Shown here: piece by piece, positions 1 through 8,000 of the stretch
Layout of the letters: every line of letters begins with the position of its first letter
Numbering within the stretch: the first letter of the stretch is position 1
DNA from: [Bacillus] enclensis
Lineage (GTDB): Bacteria > Bacillota > Bacilli > Bacillales > Bacillaceae_B
Assembly: GCF_001456935.1 (NCBI RefSeq)
Contig: NZ_KQ758485.1
Location: 46,595 to 110,594 of the forward strand
Direction: 5' to 3'
Length of the DNA: 64,000 bases
Notes under the pieces: generated by a model
What the model was told of the DNA's origin: nothing
Databases searched by the model: none
The model's input: only the letters and a program-made list of their open reading frames with translations
Position numbers and translations under genes: made by a program

Positions 1-312
1 GCCCAGAGCCAAAGCAATGGTCGCTCCCATTTTTTCCGTGATCATCCCCCAAACAGGAAGCCCGGTACGGAAGGATTCACCGAAATCAAGGGTAACCAGC
101 CCTTTCAGGAAAATCCCGTACTGAACAATCAATGGTTCATCCAACCCTAAATTGCTTCTCACTTCTTCCACTGCTTCCTTCGTCGGCTCCCCGGCCCCGA
201 ACATCACGGTAACGGGATCACCCGTCAAGCGGATCGAGAAGAAGATGATGAGAGAGATGGCAAACACGACAAGAACGGTATGTAGCAGTCTTCTAACAAT
301 ATATTGCGCCAC
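1..312 (-). CDS. Peptide ABC transporter permease, DppB/OppB-like (3' end outside window)
   Basis: The first 104 codons of an inner-membrane permease are present. It begins VAQYIVRRLLHTVLVVF, the usual start of the DppB/OppB family: a basic stretch followed by the first membrane helix. The segment FFSIRLTGDPVTVMFG and a later LDFGES are typical of the family's extracytoplasmic loop. I place the start at a GTG at 312, preceded by a GGGGAG ribosome binding site. The gene continues past base 1, so the membrane domain with the EAA loop is not visible. It lies downstream of the binding-protein gene in the same operon, separated by a hairpin, and would form the pore for peptide or oligopeptide import. 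Confidence 0.85.
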   Translation of the reverse strand, partial: MAQYIVRRLLHTVLVVFAISLIIFFSIRLTGDPVTVMFGAGEPTKEAVEEVRSNLGLDEPLIVQYGIFLKGLVTLDFGESFRTGLPVWGMITEKMGATIALALG

Positions 313-345
313 TGGATGTCTCCCCTTTATCTTGTATTCTAGAAA

Positions 346-382
346 GGAAAAGGATAGTATGGCTCCCACACTATCCTTTTCT
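346..382 (-). terminator. Intercistronic stem-loop between binding protein and permease
   Basis: Arms at 347-358 and 370-381 pair perfectly over 12 bp (GAAAAGGATAGT and its complement), with a short loop. On the minus strand the hairpin is followed by a short pyrimidine run. This arrangement is common after binding-protein genes, where partial termination or mRNA protection makes the binding protein more abundant than the permease. Confidence 0.6.
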
Positions 383-390
383 TTCACTCT

Positions 391-1980
391 CTATTCCACA
401 CTTACATTCTCAAGTCGCATACGGTCTTCATGAGGTGCCTGGAAATTCTTCACGCGTTTATTCACTGCATATAGATCGACTGCTGAATATAGATTCAATT
501 CAGGTGCCAATTCATGCAGACGTTCAGTCAATTGCATAAAGATTTCTTCACGCTTCTCTTGGTCTGTCGTAGAACGCTCAGCCGCAAGAAGCTCTTCCAC
601 TTTTTTATCCTTGAAGCTAGGGTTCCAGAACTCGCCTTCATGGTACATCAAGTAGGCCGTGTTATCGAAGTCAAGCGTCCATCCGCCCCATCCTTGACGA
701 TACATATGCCCGGCATTGCCGTTCGGCATTAAATCTGAAGTAAGCGTATTGCTGTCAACTGTTTGAATGTTGGCCTTCAATCCGACTTGTTCGAAATAAA
801 ATGCAACAGCTTGTGCAATTTCTTTGAAGTTACCGTCATTACCAGGAATGTAGATGTCGAGTTCAGTACCTTCTTCCACACCCGCTTCTGCTAATAATTC
901 TTTCGCTTTTTCCTGATCAAATGGATATGGCTTAAGATCCGGGTTGTTCCCAAATGAAAGCTCACTCTGGAACGTGCTGATCGGTTTTCCGTACCCGCTC
1001 AGGATTTCATCAATGATCGCCTGCTTGTCTACCGCATAGTTGATTGCCTGTCTGACTTTCACATCATCAAGCGGCTTTTTTGCTACATCAAAGCGAAGAG
1101 AAAAGGCAGTCGGTGTTCCCACTTCCTGAAGCTCCAGGAAAGAGCTGTCTTCGATGTTCTTCACTTGGCTTACTTCTACACGCTTCATGATATCAATTTC
1201 ACCAGTCTGTAATTCTGCCAGTCTTGTAGAAGCTTCCGGAATGATACGGAACGTGACTTTATCAAGCTTCGCTCCTTCTTCTTTCCAATAGTTCTCATTC
1301 TTCTCAAGAACCGTCTTGCTGTCACGCTTGTACTCAGTCATTTTGAAAGGACCTGTACCGACAGGGTTCGTGTTGAAGTGTTCATCCCCTTTTTCCTCGA
1401 TATATTTAGGAGGTACGATAACCGCTCCGTATCCTGCAAGTTTCGTAAGCAGCACAGGATCTTTTTCTTTCAAAATAAAGTTAACCGTATAATCGTCGAC
1501 AATTTCCACATGATCAATTGATGTATAGTTAGCCTGCTGAGGCCCCTTGGCCCCTTCTTCTCCCAATAAACGATCGAATGTGAATTTAACCGCTTCTGCA
1601 TTGAACTCTTCTCCGTTATGGAATGTTACGCCTTCACGAAGTTTGAATTGTAAAGTCTTATCATCAAGATATTCCCACTCTGTTGCAAGACCAGGTTCTA
1701 ACTCCAGATCCAGATTACGGTCTACAAGCCCTTCAAAAACGGATGTTGCAATCGTACTCCAATCTAATAGAAAGGTATCGATCGGGTCCCAGTTTTGCGG
1801 ATCGCCGGAGACACCGATCACCAGTTCATTCCCTCTGTCTTTTGCCGGGTTTTCACCGTTCCCTTTTGATTTTTCTGAACTTGCATCTTCAGAGCCGCCG
1901 CTGCAGGCAGCCATCAATAACATTCCGATTAATAACATGGCCAAAAATTTAAAGCTGTTCTTTTTTCTCACTTTCTCCAC
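391..1980 (-). CDS. Peptide/nickel-type ABC transporter substrate-binding lipoprotein (SBP family 5)
   Basis: This 529-residue extracytoplasmic solute receptor has a lipoprotein signal: basic N-terminus, hydrophobic core and lipobox LLMAAC, with the modified Cys at about residue 26. The mature part has SBP_bac_5 features, including ATSVFEGLVD, LREGVTFHNGEEFNAEAVKFT, NPVGTGPF and VRQAINYAVDK. Length is normal for OppA/DppA proteins. The start overlaps the end of the upstream IclR gene by about 30 bases, so translation is probably coupled. It should capture oligopeptides or dipeptides for the adjacent ATPases and permease. Family 5 also includes nickel, opine and oligosaccharide receptors, so the ligand is not certain. 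Confidence 0.92.
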   Translation of the reverse strand: MEKVRKKNSFKFLAMLLIGMLLMAACSGGSEDASSEKSKGNGENPAKDRGNELVIGVSGDPQNWDPIDTFLLDWSTIATSVFEGLVDRNLDLELEPGLATEWEYLDDKTLQFKLREGVTFHNGEEFNAEAVKFTFDRLLGEEGAKGPQQANYTSIDHVEIVDDYTVNFILKEKDPVLLTKLAGYGAVIVPPKYIEEKGDEHFNTNPVGTGPFKMTEYKRDSKTVLEKNENYWKEEGAKLDKVTFRIIPEASTRLAELQTGEIDIMKRVEVSQVKNIEDSSFLELQEVGTPTAFSLRFDVAKKPLDDVKVRQAINYAVDKQAIIDEILSGYGKPISTFQSELSFGNNPDLKPYPFDQEKAKELLAEAGVEEGTELDIYIPGNDGNFKEIAQAVAFYFEQVGLKANIQTVDSNTLTSDLMPNGNAGHMYRQGWGGWTLDFDNTAYLMYHEGEFWNPSFKDKKVEELLAAERSTTDQEKREEIFMQLTERLHELAPELNLYSAVDLYAVNKRVKNFQAPHEDRMRLENVSVE

Positions 1981-2782
1981 CCCTTTTAATTTGTTCTAAA
2001 TATACATATGGCTTCGTAAACCCAAGCTGTTTGGAGATTTTCTCAGACACTTCCCACATCGGGATGACATAGGTCATGGCGTCCTCTTCCCTAAGCTGCG
2101 AGGCAAATCCCGCCACACTCAGGGACCCGGCAATCTCACCGAACCTGTCAAAAATCGGCGTCCCGAATGCCGCCGTGCCATCCTCCAGTTCAGAGTTGCT
2201 GTACGTGTAGCCTCTTTCTCGTGTTTGATGGATGACCTTCCAGATCTCTTCCCTGGACAGCATCGTCTTTTGTCCGTAAGACTCCAACGGCTGTGCTAAG
2301 ATGTTCTCTATTACTTGATTATCCAAGAAAGATAACAGGATCCTCGGGCATGCCCCTGCATATAACGGAGCCTTTCTTCCGATTTTTGTATAGAGTCGCA
2401 CCGGTTTGTCGCTCTCCACTTTCTCGATATAGACACCCTCATTATTTTCCCGGATCACGAGCTGGACACTTTCATTTAACTGCTTTTGCAGATCCCTCAT
2501 ATAGGGAAGTGCGATATTCCTGATTTCATACTTACTTGCGACAATCTGTCCCAACTCCAGCAGCCTTGTCCCCAATTCATAACGCTCCCCTTCAATAAAG
2601 ACACCGCCATGATGGAAGTTGACACGCTGGACAAAGCCATTTTCCTCGAACGTCTTCAGTAATCGGAAAACGGTCGGCTTTGGCATGTCTGCAAACTTAG
2701 AAAGTTCATCAAGTCGCCAATACGGCTTCTCTTCATTAAAGAGAGTCAACAATTGGAGCGCTTTCCCTAACGTTTTACTCAT
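1949..2782 (-). CDS. IclR-family transcriptional regulator
   Basis: This 277-residue regulator has an N-terminal winged helix-turn-helix at about residues 1-65 (SKTLGKALQLLTLF; MPKPTVFRLLKTFEENGFV). The IclR effector-binding domain follows, with LGTRLLELGQ, GRKAPLYAGACPRILLSF and FGTPIFDRFGEIAGSLSVAG. The conserved Cys of the effector pocket is in GACPR. The gene sits inside the transporter operon, between the OppF-like ATPase and the binding protein, overlapping the latter. That suggests it controls this operon. A GTTTCA/TGAAAC palindrome ahead of the first gene is a candidate operator. The ligand cannot be predicted. Confidence 0.9.
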   Translation of the reverse strand: MSKTLGKALQLLTLFNEEKPYWRLDELSKFADMPKPTVFRLLKTFEENGFVQRVNFHHGGVFIEGERYELGTRLLELGQIVASKYEIRNIALPYMRDLQKQLNESVQLVIRENNEGVYIEKVESDKPVRLYTKIGRKAPLYAGACPRILLSFLDNQVIENILAQPLESYGQKTMLSREEIWKVIHQTRERGYTYSNSELEDGTAAFGTPIFDRFGEIAGSLSVAGFASQLREEDAMTYVIPMWEVSEKISKQLGFTKPYVYLEQIKRGGESEKKEQL

Positions 2783-2797
2783 TCACGTCTCCACACT

Positions 2798-3796
2798 TTA
2801 CACAATAATTTTCTTGTTTTCGTCACTGTAGAGGTGACACGACACAAGCCTTCCCGGTTCTTTTTCCTCGAGCACCGGCGTCACCTCTGAGCAAATATCC
2901 ATGCACTCAAAGCATCTGGGATGGAACGTGCATCCACTCGGCGGATCAGAAGGACTTGGCACATCCCCCTGCAGTACGATGCGTTCCTTCTTCTTTTTCG
3001 GGTTCGGCGAAGGTACCGCCGACAGTAATGCCTGGGCATATGGATGCATCGGACGATGATAGAGTTCACTTTTATCCGCTATCTCGACCATCTTACCCAG
3101 ATACATCACGCCGATTCGATCGCAGAAGTGCTTGACCACACTTAAATCGTGAGAAATAAAGATGTATGTAAGATCTAACTCTTTCTGCAAATCTTTTAGT
3201 AGATTCAGAACCTGCGATTGGATGGAAACATCAAGTGCTGAAACCGGTTCGTCTGCGATGATAAGCTTTGGGTTTGTCGCCAGTGCCCTTGCGATCCCGA
3301 TCCTCTGTCTCTGTCCGCCGCTGAACTCATGCGGGTAACGGTCAATTTGGGATGGCGTGAGCCCCACTTGCTCCATGATTTCAAGCACCCTCTTTTTTCT
3401 TACCTGCTTATCGCCGATACTGAAATTAATCAGCGGTTCCTCGATGATTTCCCCTACTTTCATCCTGGGATTCAGGGAAGCGAATGGATCTTGAAAAACG
3501 ATCTGCATATCTTTTCTGAGCATCCTCATCTCATTCTTCTTTAGGTGGGCAATGTTCTTCCCCTGAAAATAGATGTCCCCGGCCGTAGGTTCGAGGAGCC
3601 TGAGAAGTGCTCTTCCCGTCGTACTCTTACCGCATCCCGATTCACCTACGATTCCGAGTGTCTCCCCTTTGAAAACTTCAAAAGACACATCGTCCACGGC
3701 TTTTACTTGTTTAATAGTCTTTTTTCCAAAAATACCGCCCTTAATAGGGAAATATTTTTTTAGATTCTTCACTTCAAGAAGTGCTTCACGGTCCAA
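2798..3796 (-). CDS. Peptide ABC transporter ATPase, OppF/DppF-like
   Basis: A 332-residue cytoplasmic ATPase. Walker A GESGCGKS is at about 51-58, the Q-loop region [10 protein letters not shown] near 101-110, signature FSGGQRQR at 158-165 and Walker B LIIADEP at 178-184, with the switch histidine in FISHDLSVV. The C-terminal oligo_HPY extension contains [14 protein letters not shown], whose cysteines match the Fe-S-type motif of Opp/Dpp ATPases. Its ATG follows immediately after the stop of the upstream OppD-like gene, indicating coupled expression. The two ATPases would form the heterodimeric motor for the importer. Confidence 0.93.
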   Translation of the reverse strand: MDREALLEVKNLKKYFPIKGGIFGKKTIKQVKAVDDVSFEVFKGETLGIVGESGCGKSTTGRALLRLLEPTAGDIYFQGKNIAHLKKNEMRMLRKDMQIVFQDPFASLNPRMKVGEIIEEPLINFSIGDKQVRKKRVLEIMEQVGLTPSQIDRYPHEFSGGQRQRIGIARALATNPKLIIADEPVSALDVSIQSQVLNLLKDLQKELDLTYIFISHDLSVVKHFCDRIGVMYLGKMVEIADKSELYHRPMHPYAQALLSAVPSPNPKKKKERIVLQGDVPSPSDPPSGCTFHPRCFECMDICSEVTPVLEEKEPGRLVSCHLYSDENKKIIV

Positions 3797-4792
3797 TTAA
3801 ACCCCTCCTTTCACGAATGACTCACTTTCCTTCTCTGCGTACAGCCAGCATTTTGCCGATGATTGTTCATTAACGGGAATAGTTGGCGGACTTTCCGAAC
3901 ATCGTTCATGTGCGAACTCGCACCTTGCAGCAAACCTGCACCCCTTCGGCATCTCTGTCGGTGAAGGGACCGTGCCTGGAATCGATGATAAGTACTCCTT
4001 CTCTTCATCAATATCAGGAAGTGAGGCCAGCAGCCCTTTCGTGTAGGGATGCTTGGGATTTTCAAACAACTCCTCTACCCCGGATTCCTCTACGACTTCA
4101 CCCGCGTACATGACGACTACTCTGTCGCATGTCTCTGCCACGACTCCCAGATCGTGGGTGATAAGGATGATCGACATATCCAATTCCTTTTGAAGTGATT
4201 TCATCAATTCAAGGATCTGCGCCTGGATTGTCACATCCAACGCCGTCGTCGGCTCATCTGCCACAAGGACTTCCGGATCACAAGAAAGAGCCATCGCAAT
4301 CATAACCCTCTGCCTCATCCCCCCGGATAATTGGTGCGGATATTCATGAAGCACCTCTTCCGCCCGCGGGATACCGACAAGCTGAAGCATCTTGAGCGCT
4401 CTCTTATACGCTTCTTTCTTTGACATCTTCTCGTGATTCAGAATCAATTCGACGATCTGGCTTCCGATTGTATAAACCGGATTAAGTGAAGTCATCGGCT
4501 CCTGAAAGATCATCGCAATGTCTTTCCCCCTGAGCTTCCGCCAGTCATTCTTAGGCAGCTTTGTCAGGTCTTTTTCTTTAAGCGAGATGCTCCCGCTGCG
4601 GTAAGAAACAGCAGGCGGCAAAAGCCCCATCAGCGAAAGAGAAGTCATGCTTTTTCCACAACCTGACTCACCCACGATTCCGAGAGTCTTCCCTTTCTCT
4701 AAAGAGAAAGAAACTCCGTTCACGATATTCGCAAACCCATCCTCGGTCGGAATCCCTACCTCCAAATCTTCAACCTTCAACACTTCCTTCAC
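3797..4792 (-). CDS. Peptide ABC transporter ATPase, OppD/DppD-like
   Basis: A 331-residue ATPase and the first gene of the transporter operon. Walker A GESGCGKS is at about 41-48, [10 protein letters not shown] near 96-105, signature LSGGMRQR at 155-162 and Walker B VLVADEP at 175-181. The C-terminal oligo_HPY region has [14 protein letters not shown]. The start is a GTG at 4792 with AAGGAG upstream. It pairs with the OppF-like protein that follows directly. Gene order on the minus strand is D, F, IclR, binding protein, permease; a second permease is expected beyond the left edge. Confidence 0.93.
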   Translation of the reverse strand: MKEVLKVEDLEVGIPTEDGFANIVNGVSFSLEKGKTLGIVGESGCGKSMTSLSLMGLLPPAVSYRSGSISLKEKDLTKLPKNDWRKLRGKDIAMIFQEPMTSLNPVYTIGSQIVELILNHEKMSKKEAYKRALKMLQLVGIPRAEEVLHEYPHQLSGGMRQRVMIAMALSCDPEVLVADEPTTALDVTIQAQILELMKSLQKELDMSIILITHDLGVVAETCDRVVVMYAGEVVEESGVEELFENPKHPYTKGLLASLPDIDEEKEYLSSIPGTVPSPTEMPKGCRFAARCEFAHERCSESPPTIPVNEQSSAKCWLYAEKESESFVKGGV

Positions 4793-4808
4793 ACTATCAA
4801 GCTCCTTC

Positions 4809-4858
4809 GTTTCAATATGTGAAACGCAATTTCATTTTTTGATTATTTTCATATTATA
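4809..4858 (-). promoter_or_regulatory. Putative promoter -10 and IclR-type operator of the peptide importer
   Basis: On the minus strand a TATAAT box lies at 4853-4858, with TTGATT upstream at a short 15-bp spacing. Downstream, 4809-4825 is a perfect interrupted palindrome, GTTTCA-N5-TGAAAC, shortly before the first gene. An operator here would be suited to repression by the IclR protein encoded in the operon. The palindrome is seen; the regulator assignment is inference. Confidence 0.45.
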
Positions 4859-4903
4859 CAAAATTCTGACAATAATCAAGGTATTTTTCCAGAAATGGGT
4901 GTG

Positions 4904-5034
4904 GGGGTCGGGTCCCTTGGTCGATGGCGGGTATAGGGGACAGGTCCCTTGGGTCACTTGATGCTTCCTGCTGTTTGGGCGGATTGATGGGCTGAGGCGT
5001 CTGAAAAGAGCCACGGGGTCTAGTCCCTTGGCCC
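4904..5034. repeat. Degenerate REP-like sequences
   Basis: Three decayed copies of the GGGACAGGTCCC-type word occur here: GGGTCCCTTGG near 4910, GGGGACAGGTCCCTTGG near 4937 and CTAGTCCCTTGGCCC near 5020. They resemble the better preserved elements listed elsewhere but lack a clean palindrome. No gene is visible between 4860 and 5040. Confidence 0.4.
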
Positions 5035-5040
5035 ACATAA

Positions 5041-5080
5041 AAGCCCGCCCTCATCATTGGAATATGACGAGGACGGGCTT
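5041..5080 (-). terminator. Terminator of the amylopullulanase gene
   Basis: Arms GCCCGCCCTCATC and its near complement form a GC-rich hairpin just past the amylopullulanase stop. On the minus strand it is followed by TTTTATG, as in an intrinsic terminator. Confidence 0.75.
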
Positions 5081-5087
5081 GTGAAAA

Positions 5088-8000
5088 TTATTTATTGTGA
5101 CCTTTTTTCTTTCCAGTTTTATCTTTTGATTTTCCTTTCGCCTTTCCCTTCTGTTCCACTTTAATGACCACTGTCGTAAGGGAATCAATCGTCAAGGTAT
5201 CTTTCTTCAATTTCAACCCTGATCTGTCTTCAACCGGCTTGACGCCTGCTTCGTCGTCATCGACCAGCACTTTCGCACCTCTGAGGTCGTAGTCTCCGAT
5301 GGACAGTGTACGTTTTTTGTCGTCGGCGTTGACAAATACATAGTAGGTACCCGTGTTATCCGTGGAAACATTTTTGTAAGCAAGCATCAAATCCTGGTCC
5401 TTGATCTCCGGGATGTTCATTAATGTGACGTTCTGATCAACGAGTTCTTTTTCGCCGAGGCGGAAGGCATTTGTCGATCTTCTAAGTTTGATCAAGCCTT
5501 CAGTATACTTCCTCGTCGTTGAGTTCACGGCGAATTCCTTCTTGTTCGTCGCCTTCTCCCAATCAAACTTATTGATCGCATCCGAAGAATCATAGGAATC
5601 ATGGATAAAGTATCCGAACGGATTGCCGTCCCCATCTTTTAACTCATGATACTTCTGTTCAGGCACGCCTTCACCGAACCACTGCTTCGTGCGGCCGTAT
5701 TCCTGACCGGCATGAAGGAAAGCCGTTCCCTGTGACGTCAGGATCATGGAGTTCCCGAGACGGACCCGTTTGTGAATTTCCAGGTTGTTCTCCGGGATGG
5801 CCGGATCTTTCTTGATCGACTGCGCGATGACATCATACAGCGGCAGGTTGTCATGCGCCGCGATGTATTGGACCATGTCGCCTGGATCGTCATCGGCCGT
5901 GTTGCCCGGCTGGCCTTTGATGTTATTGAAAATCGTGTTGATATCGCGTGCGCCGCCTGTGATGAAGCGCGGTTCGCCTTCCGAACCGAATCCGGATTTC
6001 AATTCGTTCCTGATTTCATCGGAGAAGACACCGACGTCATCGGTTTTGTCCATCCAATCCTGATCGGCGCCCATTCCTTTGAGGTCAGGGTCAGAAAGAT
6101 GGCCGGCAAACGTTCTCCAGCCTTCCCCGATAAAGAGTGCGTCAGGGTTGACGGATGCAGCCGCGTCATAAGCATTCTGAACAGCAGGGTACGTCGCGTC
6201 ACCCATCATATCGAAGCGCATGCCATCGATCTTATATTCTTCAAACCAGTATTTTACCGAATCCACCATCAGCTTCTCAGCCATCTTGTGGTTTGTAGCC
6301 AGGTTGTTACCGAAGCCTCCGAGGAAGTTTCCTTTATCATCCTGGAACGCGTAGTAATTTGGAACAATGTCGTTCAGCGTGCTTGTCTGCGCCATATGCG
6401 TGTACACGACATCCAGCACGACGCCCATTCCCGCTTCATGGATGGCATCAATCAGCTGTTTGAGCTCTTTCACCCGCAGTTCAGGATCTTTCGGGTTTTC
6501 TGAGTAAGCCCCGTCCGGTGAAAAATAACTGTGCGGATCGTAGCCCCAGTTGTATTCGTTGCCGCCGGCTGAATACTCTAGCTCCCTTTTACCCATCTTC
6601 GTTTCGTCACCGTAGTACCAGGCCATGACCGGAAGCAGCTGGACGTGTGTGACACCGAGTGATTTGATGTAATCGAGCTTATCGATGAACGCTTTGTAGG
6701 ATCCCCATCTTGCGTCAAGGTCCCCTTCGATCGACGGATCGGATGTGAAGTCGCGGACGTGGACTTCATAAATCACGGCGTCCTCGCGTTTTTCATAACC
6801 GTCGATGTCGGCTTGCGAGAAGCCTTTCGGATTTGTTCCATTCAAATCAACGATCGCCGCTTTTCCGACCGTATCGCCATCAGGACCTGCTTCACCTTTT
6901 GTGTTCACCGTGAAAGCGGCCATTGACTTCGCGTAAGGGTCCAGCACTTTTTTCGTTACACCGTCATTTGTGACTTCATATTGATAGTAATACCCTTTCA
7001 AGTCTTTTACTTTCAGATCTTTGGCTTTGACGTCGGCTGACCAGACGCCTTTTTCGCCTTTCGTCAGGTCGACACTGCCAATCTTGGATGAAGCTTCTTT
7101 TTTATCATAAAAATTGGCCGTTACTTTGCTTGCTTTCGGTGCCCACAATTTCAGCGTGGCATCTCCTTCTTTATAGGTTGCACCGAGGTCATCGCCGTCA
7201 TATCCGTACATTTCATCAAGCAGCCTCCAGCCGGTTGAGGCTGAAACGGTCCTGCCTGAGTAGGTGATGGACAACGGAAGTTTATCAAGGCTGAAGGAAG
7301 CTTTCACTTCGACTGTTTTATCGCCGGTTATTTCAGCGTTTTCCACGGCCACCTCAGCTCCAGCACTGTCTTTGATGGAGAGATTTTTAATCAAATCTTC
7401 CTCGGCCAATCCCTCTGTCATCGTGAAGCCGAGACGGATCATATCTTCTGAAATTACCTCTGCAGATGTGATCCCCGACGCCACTTCCCAATGAGGGGAA
7501 ACATAAACCGTATCGTCGCCCTGTCTGACCCAGAGACGGTTGTATTTGTCCAGCAGATTGAACGATTTATCCCCGCCGTCCTTGCCTGAATCCCCTTTGG
7601 ATTCATCCATGACGATGAAGCCGATTTGTTTTGCATTTTCGTTTAATGGGATATCCACATATGCTCCATACTGGTCCCTGCCGGTTAGATCAGCTGCGTC
7701 AGTCGGCCAGTTTGCTGAAGGAGCTGCAACGTCTCCCCAGTTCCATATCCCGAAATTTTCGTAATTTGAATCGTCACGCACGTAGTGAATGCGGACCGTG
7801 TTTTCCGGTAAATCAACAGGCTCATAGGTGTAGACTTTATCCGACCCCTGTTTGATCCAGATCTCATTCATGTCTTCAGAAGTAATGGTAAATCCTTTGT
7901 CGCCGCCGTCTTTACCACTGTCCCCCTTAGTCACATCCATGACCAGGAAGCCGATGTTCTTCGCGCCTTCAGCAAGCGGTACATCGATATAGGCACCGTA

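Noticed and set aside
5772..6503. 243-codon plus-strand frame inside the amylopullulanase
   Set aside because: Antisense shadow of a strongly supported coding region, with no promoter or family match.
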